This document shows positions 25,396-37,227 of a stretch of DNA of 64,000 nucleotides, in pieces (the first letter of the stretch is position 1; every line of letters starts with the position of its first letter). This stretch comes from Ephemerocybe angulata (taxonomy: Eukaryota; Basidiomycota; Agaricomycetes; Agaricales; Psathyrellaceae), in the NCBI GenBank assembly GCA_013368325.1, contig JAACJK010000113.1, positions 124,001 through 188,000 of the forward strand, in the 5' to 3' direction. Position numbers and translations under genes: made by a program. The notes under the pieces were generated by a model. It made no database searches. It saw only the letters and a program-made list of their open reading frames with translations, and was not told where the DNA came from.

Positions 25396-27956
25396 TTGGA
25401 TTTTGCTCTTCCCCAGAACGCCGATGACGACCGTCTTCGCATTTCTCATCTCTACCAGCAGCGGTGGATGGCAAAGTACTGGGACCACTACAGCAGGAAC
25501 GGCCTCGACATCGCCCTCGGCGTCTCTTCAGTCGGGTTCCAGGCAGCAAAGGCCGGAACTCGCTTCGGGGTAAGCCATCCCACCAATCGGACTTACGGCT
25601 GCTCATTTCGTCCCCAGTTCTCCGTCGCAAGGACAGTCGCGAATGCAGCCGCAAGCGTAACCTCGTTCGCTGTCGACCAGACCGTCTTTGGAGGAACATC
25701 CGTGACGAGCCCACTGTTCCATGGCGCCGTCTCCACAGTCCTCACTGTCGCCGAGCAGTGCACCCTCGCCCCCATCTACCTCGGCGAATACATAACCTCA
25801 ACCTCCGTGCTCGCGGCCCACAGCTCTATCAACGCCCTCGCCGTCATATTCCCCGGCAGCAGCGAAGCTTCGTTCTCGCTAGCTTCTTTCATCCACCTCG
25901 TCCGGCGCGAATGGGCGCAGGCGGAGGATCCGCAGCGACCGCAGAAGCAGTATGGCCTCACAAAGGTTGCGTGGGCCATAGTGGGGTGGGTGTCTCTGCA
26001 AGGTGTCACTCAGGAGTGGCAGGAAAAACGCTGGTTCAAGCACCTCAGGGAAATTGACGTTAGTACACCACCAGAGCCGAAGACGCCTGCTGTGCTCTCC
26101 AGAAAGTGAGTGGACAGCCATCCTACCTCGACGACCCAAACTAACCTTTTTAGGCCTTCACGCGTCCGAGTCACATCCGACGTTATCCTGCCCGGCCAGG
26201 GAGGCGCCCAGATTATCACCGCCAATATCGGAGAGGATTCGCCCGAGTCCTCTCGCCGTTCCCTGAGGAGGACAATGTCCCGGTCGTCCATCTCATCCAT
26301 CCGGTCCATGATGTCGTTCAAGTCCCCAGCCTTCAACTTCACCCCCATTGAAGGCCAGGAACCCGGGCCCCTTCCCCTTCCCAACCCCGAGCTGAAAGCC
26401 AACTTCCGCCGCTTCTCCAAACTCTGTCTGGCAGGCTATGGAGGCGCTAGCCTATGGTTCTTCGGCATATCCCCATCTCAGCTATACCCGTCGAAAGACG
26501 CCTCCAAGCCTAAATCAGTCGAAACCGAGAAAACCCTAGAAGAAGCTAAACTGGCTACAGCAATAGACGCGTCAGAAGCCGAAGCCGCAGGAGTGTCAGA
26601 CGACACCCCCGGCCTCCCAGCCGAAAGCGGCGGCGACTTCAAGTACTCATTATGGGACATCCTCCTCGGAAAGCACGACCAAGAGATCTTCGAAAACACA
26701 GTAGACCCAGGCCAGCCCTCAAAGACCGCTCTCAAGAACCTCAGAAAGAGCAACATAAAGGCCCGCGCCGTCATCGGCAACCAGCACCTCATGCCGCGCT
26801 TCTGGATCCTCACCGACTACAACCGCCAGGAGATCGTCCTCGTCATTCGCGGGACGATGTCGCTCAACGAGATCGCTGCTGACCTCACGTGCGAGCCCGA
26901 CTGGTTCGAGCCTGCGTGCACACCCCCCGTGAGTGAGGACGAGGAGGAGTCGCCCACCGAAGGCTTGCTGTTCCCGGGCCGGTTCACGTTCCCGCCTAAA
27001 CCGCCGTCGGCGCCTCGTACCCCCGGGACGCGGTATCATGTGCATGGGGGCATGCTGCGGCTCGCGAGGGCTATGGGGGAGGTCGGGAAGCCGGTTCAGA
27101 TCGCGGTCAAAGAGGCTTTGTCCAGCAACCCCGATTTCGGTGAGTTTCCGTGTCCATGTGTTTTTGGCGACTTTAACTCATACATGTATGTAGACCTGGT
27201 TTTGTGTGGGCACAGTCTAGGCGCCGGCGTAGCTGCGCTGCTTGGGATGATCTGGGCAGACCCAGAGACATGCCTCACCGTTCCTGCAAGCGGGCTTCCG
27301 GCCGGGCGGAACGTCCAGGTCTACTGCTACGCCCCTCCGTACGTCCTTTCACCTATTTTTCTTCGCCTCCCCGTCTCCCTAACTAACTGCGTTCCAGAGC
27401 CCTAACAGACGCCGCCCTAGGCCGCCTCGCCGACAAACTCATCATCTCCTTCGTCTACTCGCACGACATCGTCTCGCGCCTCTCCCTCGGCTCCATCCGC
27501 GACATCCGCAACGCCGCCATGTGGCTCTGCGAGGCGAACGAGGCCGAGGGCACGGACAAGAAGGGCGAAGGGTACAGCGCCATCTCCGAGCGCGCGCGCA
27601 AGTGGAAGGCGGGGAAGGGCTACAAGGGGGACATGGAGTGGTTTATTGCGATGCGCAAGTCGCTGGAGGCGAATATGCAGAATGTTGATATGTACCCTGC
27701 GGGCAGGGTGTTTTGGGCGTTTAGGGATGAGGATTTTCATCCGAGCCATCGGAGGTATAGTGAGGAGAGGGATAGGGGGAAGTTGAGGCTGTTTGAGGTT
27801 TTAGATGTGAAGGAGGTGTTTTCGCAGATTGTGTTCGCAAAGGACATGCTATCGTACGTTCTCGTCCTTCTACTCTTTGTCATCCCGTTAACTGACAGTG
27901 GTCGTAGATCACATATGCCTCACCAATACGACAAGATCTTGCATGAACTACTGTAA
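25396..27956 (+). CDS. Class 3 lipase, sn-1-specific diacylglycerol lipase type
   Basis: Exons (start)-25569, 25618-26105, 26154-27139, 27194-27338, 27398-27853 and 27908-27956 join in phase; from the first in-frame ATG (25468) they give 741 residues. The catalytic serine lies in LVLCGHSLGAG (split by the third intron), and IVLVIRGTMSLNEIAADL is the typical preceding strand. The conserved histidine region should lie in the ~270 residues that follow. An N-terminal alpha-helical or membrane-associating region precedes a Ser/Arg-rich linker (SRRSLRRTMSRSSISSI), a possible phosphorylation site. The enzyme would hydrolyse diacylglycerol at membranes. The true start is unclear: upstream frame SHGLDFALPQ has no ATG, while an ATG at 25347 leads to a donor of the wrong phase. 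It is arranged head to head with ICP55, whose ATG is 28 nt from 25347. Confidence 0.85.
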
Positions 27957-28252
27957 TCTCGTCTTTCAGTTCTGCACTTCATATCTATCTCACTCACTCT
28001 GTATCCACTCGGCGTCACTAACCTACCTAGCATTATCTCTCACAACTTAACATCCTGTAGCACCAACATCAAGCATCGTAATCATATTCCCTTATTTAAT
28101 TTCATTCACAGTTCAAACGTTCAAGAAACGAAAAGGAATGAGGATTATTTAGTAACACATGTACACAGGAAGCCAGAGATTACGGAGCAGAAAGAGGGTG
28201 TGGGTGTGGAGGGTAAGTACAAGAAAAGCACAGGTAGAACGAGGGCCGTCCT

Positions 28253-30164
28253 TTATGACGACTCTGTCTTTTTCTTCTTCTTCTTCGGTGAAGAAGCGTC
28301 AGCACCAGCTGCCGCAGCAGCCTTTTCAGCGGCCTTCTTAGCCTTCTTCCTCGCCTTCTTCTCCTCCTCCGTCTCCTCCTTCTCCGCAGGCACAATCTCG
28401 CTCTCTCTCCGCTTCCTCTTCTTCTCCTTCTTCTCCTTCTTCGACTCATCCTCCGACTCCGAGGCCGCCATCTCGACGTCCCCGCCGCTCTTAGCAGCCT
28501 TCTTCGCCGCCTTCTTCGCCGCCTTCTTAGCCTCCTTCTCCGCCTTCACATCAAGCGCAGCCTTGACCGCCTTCTCCACCGCGCCCTCCGCCTCGCTTCC
28601 ACTCGCACTCGCCTCTCTCTGCGCAGGCACAAGGTCCTCCATCACCACATCCGCCTTGGTGTTATACGTCTGCGCGCCGCCCTGCATCTCAAACTTCTGC
28701 GTCTTCCGCGCACCTCCAAACCCAGCCCCGCGCGCGGCGCCAAACTCGCCCTGGTTCTCAAGGTCATGCAGGCGCTTCTCCAGCTTCGCGCGGTTCTCGA
28801 GTCCAATGGAGTTCGCGCTCTCGTCCGACTTGCCGTCCGCGTCGGTGAGGGCGTCCACCCTGATCGAGAGCGCAGCCTTCGTCGCGACCATGCGCGCCAT
28901 CTTACCCTTGAGCTTGGGCGGCGCCTGGCCGATGAGGCTCGCGTGGTAGATGAGCCCGTACTTGGGCGTGTCGTGCTTCGTCTTGAGCGCGCGGAAGAGC
29001 GCCTTCTCGGCACCGAGGATCTGCACGGTCGACGCGGGGTACTTGGCGAGCGAGAGCAGGCTGCCCGCGTGGCTGATGAGGCGCGCGCCGACGAGCTCGC
29101 CGACGAGCACGGTGAGGTTCGGCGCGATGGCGGCCATGCGGTTCTTGAGGTACTCTGCGAGCTGCGTGCGGTACTGCGAGATGGAGATGACCTGGTCGCA
29201 GAGCTGGTGGATGTGCGCTATGTCGGAGTCCGAGATCTCGGTGCCCATGGAGATCTCGGCGGCGGCCTTGAGGACGGCCTCGAGGTCTTCGGGGAGGATG
29301 TGTTCGAAGGACGTCGTGGAGCAGTTCGTGCGGAAGCCCATGTGCTTGATGACCTTGGCGTACGCGACGTTGTCGACGATGATTTTGGCCATCTCGGGGA
29401 AATGCCAGCCGTACCATTCCTACAAGTTTTTATAAGTTTGAGGTCAGAGAAATTGAGGGAGGGGATGCGCACCTTGACACGCATGGCGTAGATGTTGATT
29501 TCCTTGTCGAGATCGTCAAGGAGCGCGATGGCCTGGACGACCATGGTGTCGACCTTGTCGGGCGAGAACTTGAGCTTGAAGCGGGCGAGCGAGTGGCTGA
29601 GACCGAGGCTCATGGTGGCCAAGTCCTTGGGGTCGAGGCCGTCGAGGAGGGCAGTCAACTGCGAACGGATACCGCGCCAGAGATCAGGGCTGATGGTCTC
29701 TTCGGCGATTTTTATTGAGAGCTTCTTGGCGATAGTGCGAGCTGCAGAGGAGAGCATGTTCAGAAAGAATTGGGGCCGCCAGAAAAAGAGAGAGCGCACC
29801 AAGCTTGGGCTCAACAACTACCATCGAGTCTTTTCCCTTGCCCTTCTCCACAACCTCGGTGGTCAAGAACTGCTTGAGACCCTTGCCGAGCTTTCCATCC
29901 TGCATGGCGCTGATGTCTTCGACAGCCGTGGCGGTAGAGGTGAATCGGTGGATGGCCTTGAGCTTGAGGCTGTTTGCAGGTGAAAAAACCAATTTAGTCT
30001 CCTATGCCCTTGAGACGCAGTGCAATATAGATGGGTCAAACGCACAGTTTGCTGGCCTTTTCTGGGGACTCGAATTCCTTGTAGAGGTCTCCGCTCTCCA
30101 ACTTGGCTTCGTTGGAGACCTTGAACAGGCAGTAGCCCAGGGCGGTTTCGTATAGAACGAGCAT
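28253..30164 (-). CDS. NOP58: Nucleolar protein 58 (box C/D snoRNP core)
   Basis: Four exons (30164-30046, 29969-29800, 29741-29473, 29419-28253) give 574 residues. The sequence opens with the conserved [16 protein letters not shown], has the NOP N-terminal domain, coiled-coil and the NOP (RNA-binding) domain with [29 protein letters not shown], and ends in alternating Lys/Glu KKE-type tails typical of Nop58 rather than Nop56. It assembles with Nop56, fibrillarin and Snu13 on box C/D snoRNAs for 2'-O-methylation and processing of pre-rRNA in the nucleolus. No abnormality is seen. Its 3' end faces the lipase gene across 296 nt. Confidence 0.96.
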
Positions 30165-31536
30165 TGCGGATTGGGATGGGAATTATCGGGAGTCTATCAA
30201 ATGGTATTTGAGTATTCGTTCGGGGCAAGGTATGGTGGTATTCGACGCACTATGTGCAGTCCTTCCGGCTCGAATCGGTTTCGAGGATTGCTGCTCAACT
30301 GTGGGGCACGCCGTCAGGATATTCCGACCACAGACCAGGCGACGACGTCTACTCACTGCAGACTGGATGTGATCCTGGAGTAAACCTTGCTCTCAGGGGA
30401 GACTCGGGGGAATAGGGGATACTAGATAATGAATAGAGGACAGTCGAGTCCTACTTTTGCTCAACAACTCTTTTCCTCGAAGCCCTATCACAAATTTCTT
30501 GGGCATTTCTCCCACGCTCCTCGTGGGAGCGCCTTGCTGCATTCGCCTGCCGTCCCTTCGAGTCCCTCTCATGCCTTTTTTTTTCAACCCAACCGTCGCG
30601 TATTTCCCTTGGGTATTTCATGAAAGTTCATGGTCTCTTGTATAAAAATGAATGAAGAGCGCAAAGGAAGGGATTTCAGAGGGACAGCGCTATCACCCCA
30701 AATGGAGACAAAACGCCACGCGGTCCCGCCCTCCCGACGGGCGCGCGGCCAAATCCGTGACTCGACTGCCCGCCGTTCAAATTCCGAGGCGGCACTCTCC
30801 CACGATTTGTTCTTCCTTTCCCTCCCTTCCACGTCTTCGCGCTGCGGTCATTTATACTTTCTAAACTTCTTCACCCTGCCTTTGGAGATGCTTCCTCCTT
30901 CTCTACGTTATGATAATGGTCTCGGACGAATAGACAAACACATTCTGTCATTCGCAACCCCATGGACCGTGTTTTGCGTGCCTCAAGCGACCGACCGAAC
31001 GAAGAACCGCTTTCCAGGAGTCACCTTCCCTCAAGTAAACTCAGGGTGCCAGCCTAGAAACCGTGTGTCTATAACAAGAGCGCCTATTTACAATGCTCAG
31101 AACAACGACAACCAAGGCCAAACCAGTTGCACCCATATACAATATCCAAAAGATGAGGGAGAGAAGTCTTGCTGCGATAACACGAACAAAACCCATCGAA
31201 CGCGACGAAGGTCAGAAACAAGCAGGAAGATAAACGTCGCCAACGCCCCAGAAAGAAAGATGCATATGTGTGAGCTACGAGACTTATAAGAATGGGAGAG
31301 CGTGACACCAAAAAGCGAAGCAGTCCGGGCGAAGAGATACGCAGCAACAGAGCAAGAGCAACAGTGCGAAGCACAGCGCCGTCTTGGATGCTCTGTGCCG
31401 GGGCATGGTCGACATCGACCTAAATATACAGATAGATCCAGCAGGCACAAGGGGGGAAGAATGTCGAATGCGAATATTTAGAAGTGAGTGGTGGTTGTGT
31501 TCTTTTTCGGTTCGAAGGTCTGAACGGCGGATTTCT
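30165..31536. other. Intergenic region with flank resembling the repeat arms
   Basis: Upstream of NOP58 and downstream of the third orphan gene. From about 30700 it resembles the arm sequence found 3' of the other two orphan genes: the CACGCGGTCCCG word (30717; compare 16769), a following CT-rich tract, CTATTTACAA (31084; compare 17299) and a GATAAA-containing block. The similarity is patchy. No gene of its own is supported, although hydrophobic short frames occur. Confidence 0.4.
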
Positions 31537-32221
31537 CTAGACCCATCTCGCACCAGCGGATCGAACCTTCCTCAACAACGCCATGAGCACCTGCACCACC
31601 CACAGCCCAGTCAGTTTCAAACCAACGAACGGCTAAGCGAAGGGGGCAACAAACGACTCACCCTCACGATACGGTTCAGCAACCGTACGATCCACGGCAC
31701 TGACGACCCAAATGGACAGCCCGCGCTCTCTTGTCCAGCACAAGCGCCCGCAGCACCGCGGGAATGCTTCTTGGAGCCTTCACTATGAACTGGCGGTGGC
31801 TGCGACAGGACGCCGAATGTGAGCAACAAGAATATTGCAAGGAACCAGGAATATTAACAGCATCTCTGCTCACCTGATAGACGGCGTCGTACCGCATATC
31901 AATCGTCCTCTACAAAAATGTCGCAATACACCGTCAACTTCAAGCACCAACACGTGTTACGACGACGAGACATACCATAAACCGGTCACTCGGCCTCCGG
32001 GAGGACAAAGTCGCGCCACCTGGAGAGTGCGACGACGTCGACGACGAGCCTGGCGAAGTGAGCACCGACGTTGCTGTGCCGGCAACGAGCGACGCTCGAA
32101 CGGAGGGCGGGAGATCCAAGTGAACGGCTCTAGAAATTGCGCTGTTCCAGTCGTCGAGCCGTAGAATCTCAGTGCCCTCGAAGGTCGTCAAACGCAGGGA
32201 AAAGGTCGGATATCTGCTCAT
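31537..32221 (-). CDS. Orphan small protein, third divergent copy
   Basis: Four exons (32221-31976, 31909-31874, 31799-31662, 31590-31537) give 157 residues. It matches the arm copies in architecture: SRYPTFSLRLTTFEG, DDWNSAISRAVHLDLP, a SLVAGTATS stretch, a Ser-rich run, a DRFM exon end exactly where the arms have NDWLM, then RTIDMRYDAVYQ as a separate 36 nt exon, a polar linker, and a basic amphipathic C-terminal helix (RIVRVLMALLRKVRSAG). The linker is Gly/Ser/Cys-containing instead of acidic. Intron positions 1-3 are equivalent. The second intron's acceptor was chosen to keep the last two exons open. Function unknown. An upstream extension of the frame to 32479 is Pro/Ser-rich and more likely 5' UTR. 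Confidence 0.65.
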
Positions 32222-35200
32222 CAGTCTAGAAAGGGTAGTTGCGCGAAGATGGATAAACGGAATGATGGGCGACAAGGTGCGGGGCGAGTGCAGGGGTTCG
32301 TGTATAGTTTCGTGAATGGATGTAGTATTAGGAGGGTAGTCTGTAGACAGAAAAGACAATGATAGACGTGGAGGAGGCGGAGGAGGTGGGGAGAGGGAGA
32401 AGAGAGAGGATGGGCGAGCCAAGAGCGGTCGTGGTGGCGCAGGTTTTAAGTGCAAAACCAAGAAGGAATCCAATTCCAAAGCTATCCCAGGGACCCTGCA
32501 AGTCCCTGGCCTCCCTTCAGAAAGTCTAACTGAAAAGGCGGTCTCCGTCTACCAAATAGGCACCCGAAGATCGAGATCACTGCCGCAAATCAAACCATCC
32601 TCAAGTCTCCGCACCTGCGGGCCCAGTCCAAGCCTCGCTGGGTGTGATTGCTCGCCAAAAACGACCAGATAGAGGTGCGCAGAGTTTTTGCAAGAACGGA
32701 GAGGCCCATCGACCCGATCCAAGTGAAGGGAAGCAGTCAAACATGCCTGCGAACATCCCCAAAGGAGGAAGTTCCGTGGCAAAGTCGCGTCCTTGTGACA
32801 CCCATTCTCGCCTGGAATTTCAAATCGTCGTCATTAGCGGTACTGCAAGTGAACGGCAGGGTCCTTACCGTTCAGATATTAAACTCTAAAAACAGAATGG
32901 ACCAGGCGTACTGCCTTCCCGCCAGTGGAGCTTTGGAAATTTGAAGCTTTACGGGAAAGGAGGACGGCAGGGAGGCGATGTGGGGTAGGAGGAAGGGGAG
33001 GGGATCGTACTGGTGCGTCGTAAGCTCGTCCATTGTAGTGCATGGCTAATCACATACGATGCCTCGTGTCCACGAACCACATTCCCGGGGCGAAACACTC
33101 GACGAGCGCCTCCTTCGAGAAAATCAGGGCCGACAATTCGAACCCTTCCATCCAACACCGACCCCCGGCCAACGACTTCCTACCCCTTCCATGAGGAACA
33201 AATAAATCCCAGGATGGAATCCACGAGCCCGAAACGCGTCCCGTCGCGTACGGCGCCCCGTTGGCCGCCCCATTGGCCTGAGCAGGCGAAGAGATTGTTC
33301 GCCAGGCTGACTCAAACCAAACGACCAGTGGCCACAACACAACTGGCCACCAACAACCTGCCTTCACCACGACACGCAGGCCAACAATGACTCCTATATC
33401 CCCTTCTGCCAGTCCGCCGCGAGTATACGTTTCAAGACGGACTGGCATGCCCAGACAACGTTCGGTATCCCAAGATATAATGGGCACCGGGTATGCTCAG
33501 CCCTCAGCCCAGTCATCGCCATGGACACCGTACCTCTAATGCTCGAATATCCAACGAATGCCAGGCCCATTCCCTCCCTCGCAAAACTATGGTCGATACC
33601 GACCACATATAGGCGTCGATGTGTACACCCTCCTTGGCAACCCATGGTTCATGCCCCTTCCTCCCCGTCCTCCCTCGAGAATAAGAAGGATAGGTACGCA
33701 TCCACGGGGCGTCCCATTCAGAGTTCTACAGGCCAGGATACGACCGTCAACACACCGCGACGACATCCGAAGAGCTATTTGTCCGGGTGCTCGAGGAATG
33801 CCCTCGTCACGACAGGCTTCCCTTCCAACCCAAGGGCGACACATGCGGGCAGACCGCAAACTAGACCCCTCGATTCTCAATGCAGCTGCATTCGTCAAGA
33901 GAGCGACTACAAGGACTCGGGTTCGGCTGCCATAACCCCTGGTCGTACGAAGAGGACTTTGCCTTCGTCCCCAAGCTTGCCGCCCGGACCTGGAAATAGA
34001 ACTGAGCGTCTATGCACCCAGCCTTCGCCACGAGGACATGGGGATATTAGGAAGCCTACTTCCCCTGCCTTTGAAGACGCGTCGTTTCGACGACTATTCC
34101 AGGGTAGTACGATGAACGGAGGCACTCCCAGAGCTCGCCGGCCGACTGGTTGGCCCAAAGCGTTTGTTCCCAGATTCCAGAGCCTAGAGGAACCTCATCC
34201 TACGCACAGGGGTGCGTATCATCCAAAGCCCGGAAGAGAGCGGGGTCTGTCTAGTATCCATTGTGTATGCTGTTGCCAACTGGGATCCTCGACGGCATTG
34301 AAGGGAAGCACTAGTATTGGCCAGCTGTTCCCAAGCGCCGGCTGTCTCGAGACGCGTCAGGTTTTTTTAAAGCATCGCTTAATGCGTTGTCGAGCGACTC
34401 GAGCGTCCTGCCAAGGTCTCCAGATCGTTATATCTCGTCTTCCTCGACATCGTGTAGCGGCAGAGGAGCGTCATAGTCCCTGTGATGCGCCGTTAACGCA
34501 ATCACAAGCTTTTTTCAGGGCTAGGAGGTCTTCTCCGAGGAGCTGGACAAGGATGGATAGGGAGCAGTGGCTGCACTGCCAGATACCGATGGTTGTGGTC
34601 ATGGGTCGAGCTTCAGAATTCTCTGCTGGCCAGGAGCAGAAGCCAACTGCGCCTGGAGTAGTGGACACTGGGCGTCCGGCCAGGTCTGGAGTGCGCATCG
34701 TCCTCCTCGACGGCGTGTAACAGGAGAGGCGCTTGATGTCCCTGCGGTGCGCCGTTATCGTCATGCGGGTTTTTCTTCAGGTCATCTCTGGGGAGCTGGG
34801 CGCGGTTGGTTATGAAGCGCTGCGAAGCACCAATGGTCGTGGTCAAGGGTCGAGCTGCAGGATTCTGTGCTGGCTAAGAGCCGAGGCCAACTGCACCCGG
34901 CGGGCCCAAGCGCGGCCGCATCGCACGCGCCTCGTGGGTCGCAGCCGACGTGCTGAAGAGAGTTGGAACTTGGAAGAGCAGGAGGCGTAGCTGAAGTCGG
35001 TGTCGTACTTCATGCTGGGAATCTTCGTACGTCTTGCCGGTTTTTGGAAATGTTGCGTAGGAGGTGTCATTTGGTGATGGTCTACTTCGGTGTCCGAGTC
35101 CAATCGATGTGAAGGCGAGAAAGGCTGGAGAGGCTTCATCTGTTTGAGGGTTCTGAGCTGTGGTTAAACATCTTGAGCTTGGCAGTACTCTGAAAGGTCT

Positions 35201-37227
35201 TCTGTCTCCTTCAAAGAATGGGGGGTAGTCTTCGATCTAAGTCAGCCAATGCAGCAAAACGAGGATGTGTTGCCTTGCGCACCGCACAAACGAAGACAGA
35301 CGCCCAACCTTTTCCAACAAGAACCGCCTTCAATTCGCCTTGGAAAGGTCGGTGATATTCTTCGTTATATCGTGGTTGTCCTTGTGGAGGGCGAGGTGAA
35401 CGAATTATCGCCTTCCTTGACCTTCAACCATTCCCGCAAGCTCCCCTCTCACCCTCGCACATCCACGGACTTGTCGATGGGCGCATGCTCAACCCACTCG
35501 AACCCGCCTCCCCGCGGACCCCTCCTAGCCATCCTCTAAAACCTCCCCCTTCTCGTAGTGCTTCTTCTTGACGCTGCAAGTCCGTCCAGAGAAATCGTCT
35601 TCAACCTCGAGTCGTCCCAATCAAGTCCATTCCTCTTCAAGGAATTCTTCTGTGTTACAATTTCTTCTCATTGAATAAGGTCGCTCTGCCTTCCCAGCCG
35701 GGCGTCAGGAATAATCATAAGAGTGAGGTGGGTGTTCGCAGTGTTTCAGAAGTTTGAGAGGAGGCTGACGACCTCGCGTGCCTTGTGGTCAGAGCGACGA
35801 GCGGGAGGCGGAGTCCGTTTTAGTCCAATCATCATCGGGAGCCTCGCTTCGAACCACAGACTCTCGCATCAGGGTCCAAGCCAAGTCCAAGCTCTGTAGC
35901 ACAGACAGGCTCCAACCTGCGCCAACGAACAATAAAGCGGAGCATGGAAGATGGTGGAGGTTTCTGGAGCTCGAGGGCGGTAGGTGGCTGACTTCCGCTT
36001 TACAATGTAAAATGATGTGGATTGATCTCTCCAGGAGGTAGTATCTGAAATCTACTGATAGTGCTGTCAAGAGAATAGCCTCTGAAGGTGGCCTTAACCT
36101 TGCGACCGTTTGCTGGGACCACCATCCAGGGTACCATTGCTTACTTGTGCAAGCGCCCAAAGGACCAAACATTGACACCGATACCCTCCTGGTCACCACA
36201 TCGACTGGGCTTGGCGTGCCCCTTACAAGACGGGCTACCGACTGGCCGTGCCAAACCAACTCTTTTTTGTATGTATCGGTATCTAACGCTATGGACGCTC
36301 GAAGCAGTCCTCTGTGCCAGGCACCCACCTGGATGTTGGCTTGCACAGGTCCCTCCCATCCTCGACTATCGCTCTCGAATGCCGTCAGCTGAGGATCGCT
36401 TACCCCGGACAGTCTTCACAAATGGCTGCACTCAGGAGTTTGGTCCACACAAATGACCGGGTGGGTTTCCAATAACAAGGCCTCTCCCGTAAGTAATGCA
36501 GCTCTTTCCGACACGGACTCGGAGGTTCGCCTCTTTCCCAGCGCACCCCCTCTCCCTACACTGGTACTGATGCAACGTTTAACCGTCAATAGTCCCTGTT
36601 GTCCAACGTTGTCTATCCACACGCTATTTATCCTTACACCCGAATCCAATTGACGTACGTAAGTCACGTAACAAGTTGGTCAATGACCTCCAGCGCTTTG
36701 TTGCCAAGTCGCATTGCATACTACTGTATAAGACTGTCCAAGCCCACCTATTGAAAGGGCGGCTTTCAACAGTCATATGTGCGTTCGAAGAAAGCGCGAC
36801 AACTTCAAGGCGGTGTGCTCTCGATTTACTCCAGCGCTCAGTCAGCCGATCGATCTCGCTCCATGAATTATTCCGGAGAGTTAGGTGGGATAGCTGCATA
36901 TCTCCCTAACATAATGGAGGCAGAACGGTACCAGATATTCTCTGGGAAGTCTTGGTACCTATCTGGCTTTTAGGTGGAGGTTGATAAGTCCAAGGCGCGG
37001 AAATCGCGTTCCCCGCAGCCGGGAATGATCGAGTCATTAATGTGACCGTGACAAATCGCGGTCCTCGTGACTGTGACCTGTTCGTGCCAGCACCTCATTT
37101 AGCCCCGGACCTGCATTGCACGGACCCTTGGCGGCAATTTTTTGTTCCTCCCCTTCCATTTCTTGCTTTCTCTCATCTCCCTACCCGTAGTCTGCTGTCG
37201 TCGATACCCGATACCCTACAGACAACA
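32222..37227. other. Gene-poor region, 5 kb
   Basis: No recognisable gene. A long forward frame (33521-34720) lacks domains and splice structure and partly consists of a duplicated unit. A 185-codon reverse frame (36346-35789) is also unsupported. Just upstream of the third orphan gene (32500-33000) the sequence has weak resemblance to the matching part of the repeat arms. The right end contains a CT-rich tract (37145-37200), probably the RAD16 core promoter. Confidence 0.4.
34442..34915. repeat. Imperfect tandem duplication, two units of ~210-260 nt
   Basis: Unit 1 (34442-34704) and unit 2 (34705-34915) share CCTCGAC..CGTGTA at their starts, then CCCTG..TGCGCCGTTA, TTTTT.TTCAGG, AGGAGCTGG-like and GGGTCGAGCT blocks, and GCCAACTGC near the end, in the same order. 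They are diverged, with several indels. No coding potential was recognised. Confidence 0.6.

Noticed and set aside
33521..34720. A 399-codon forward open frame
   Set aside because: No start context, splice pattern or recognisable domain; Arg/Pro/Ser-rich shadow-like composition; its end overlaps the tandem duplication. GC-rich DNA often keeps such frames open by chance.
35789..36346. A 185-codon reverse open frame
   Set aside because: No domain, no conserved pattern, and overlapping frames of similar quality on the other strand.
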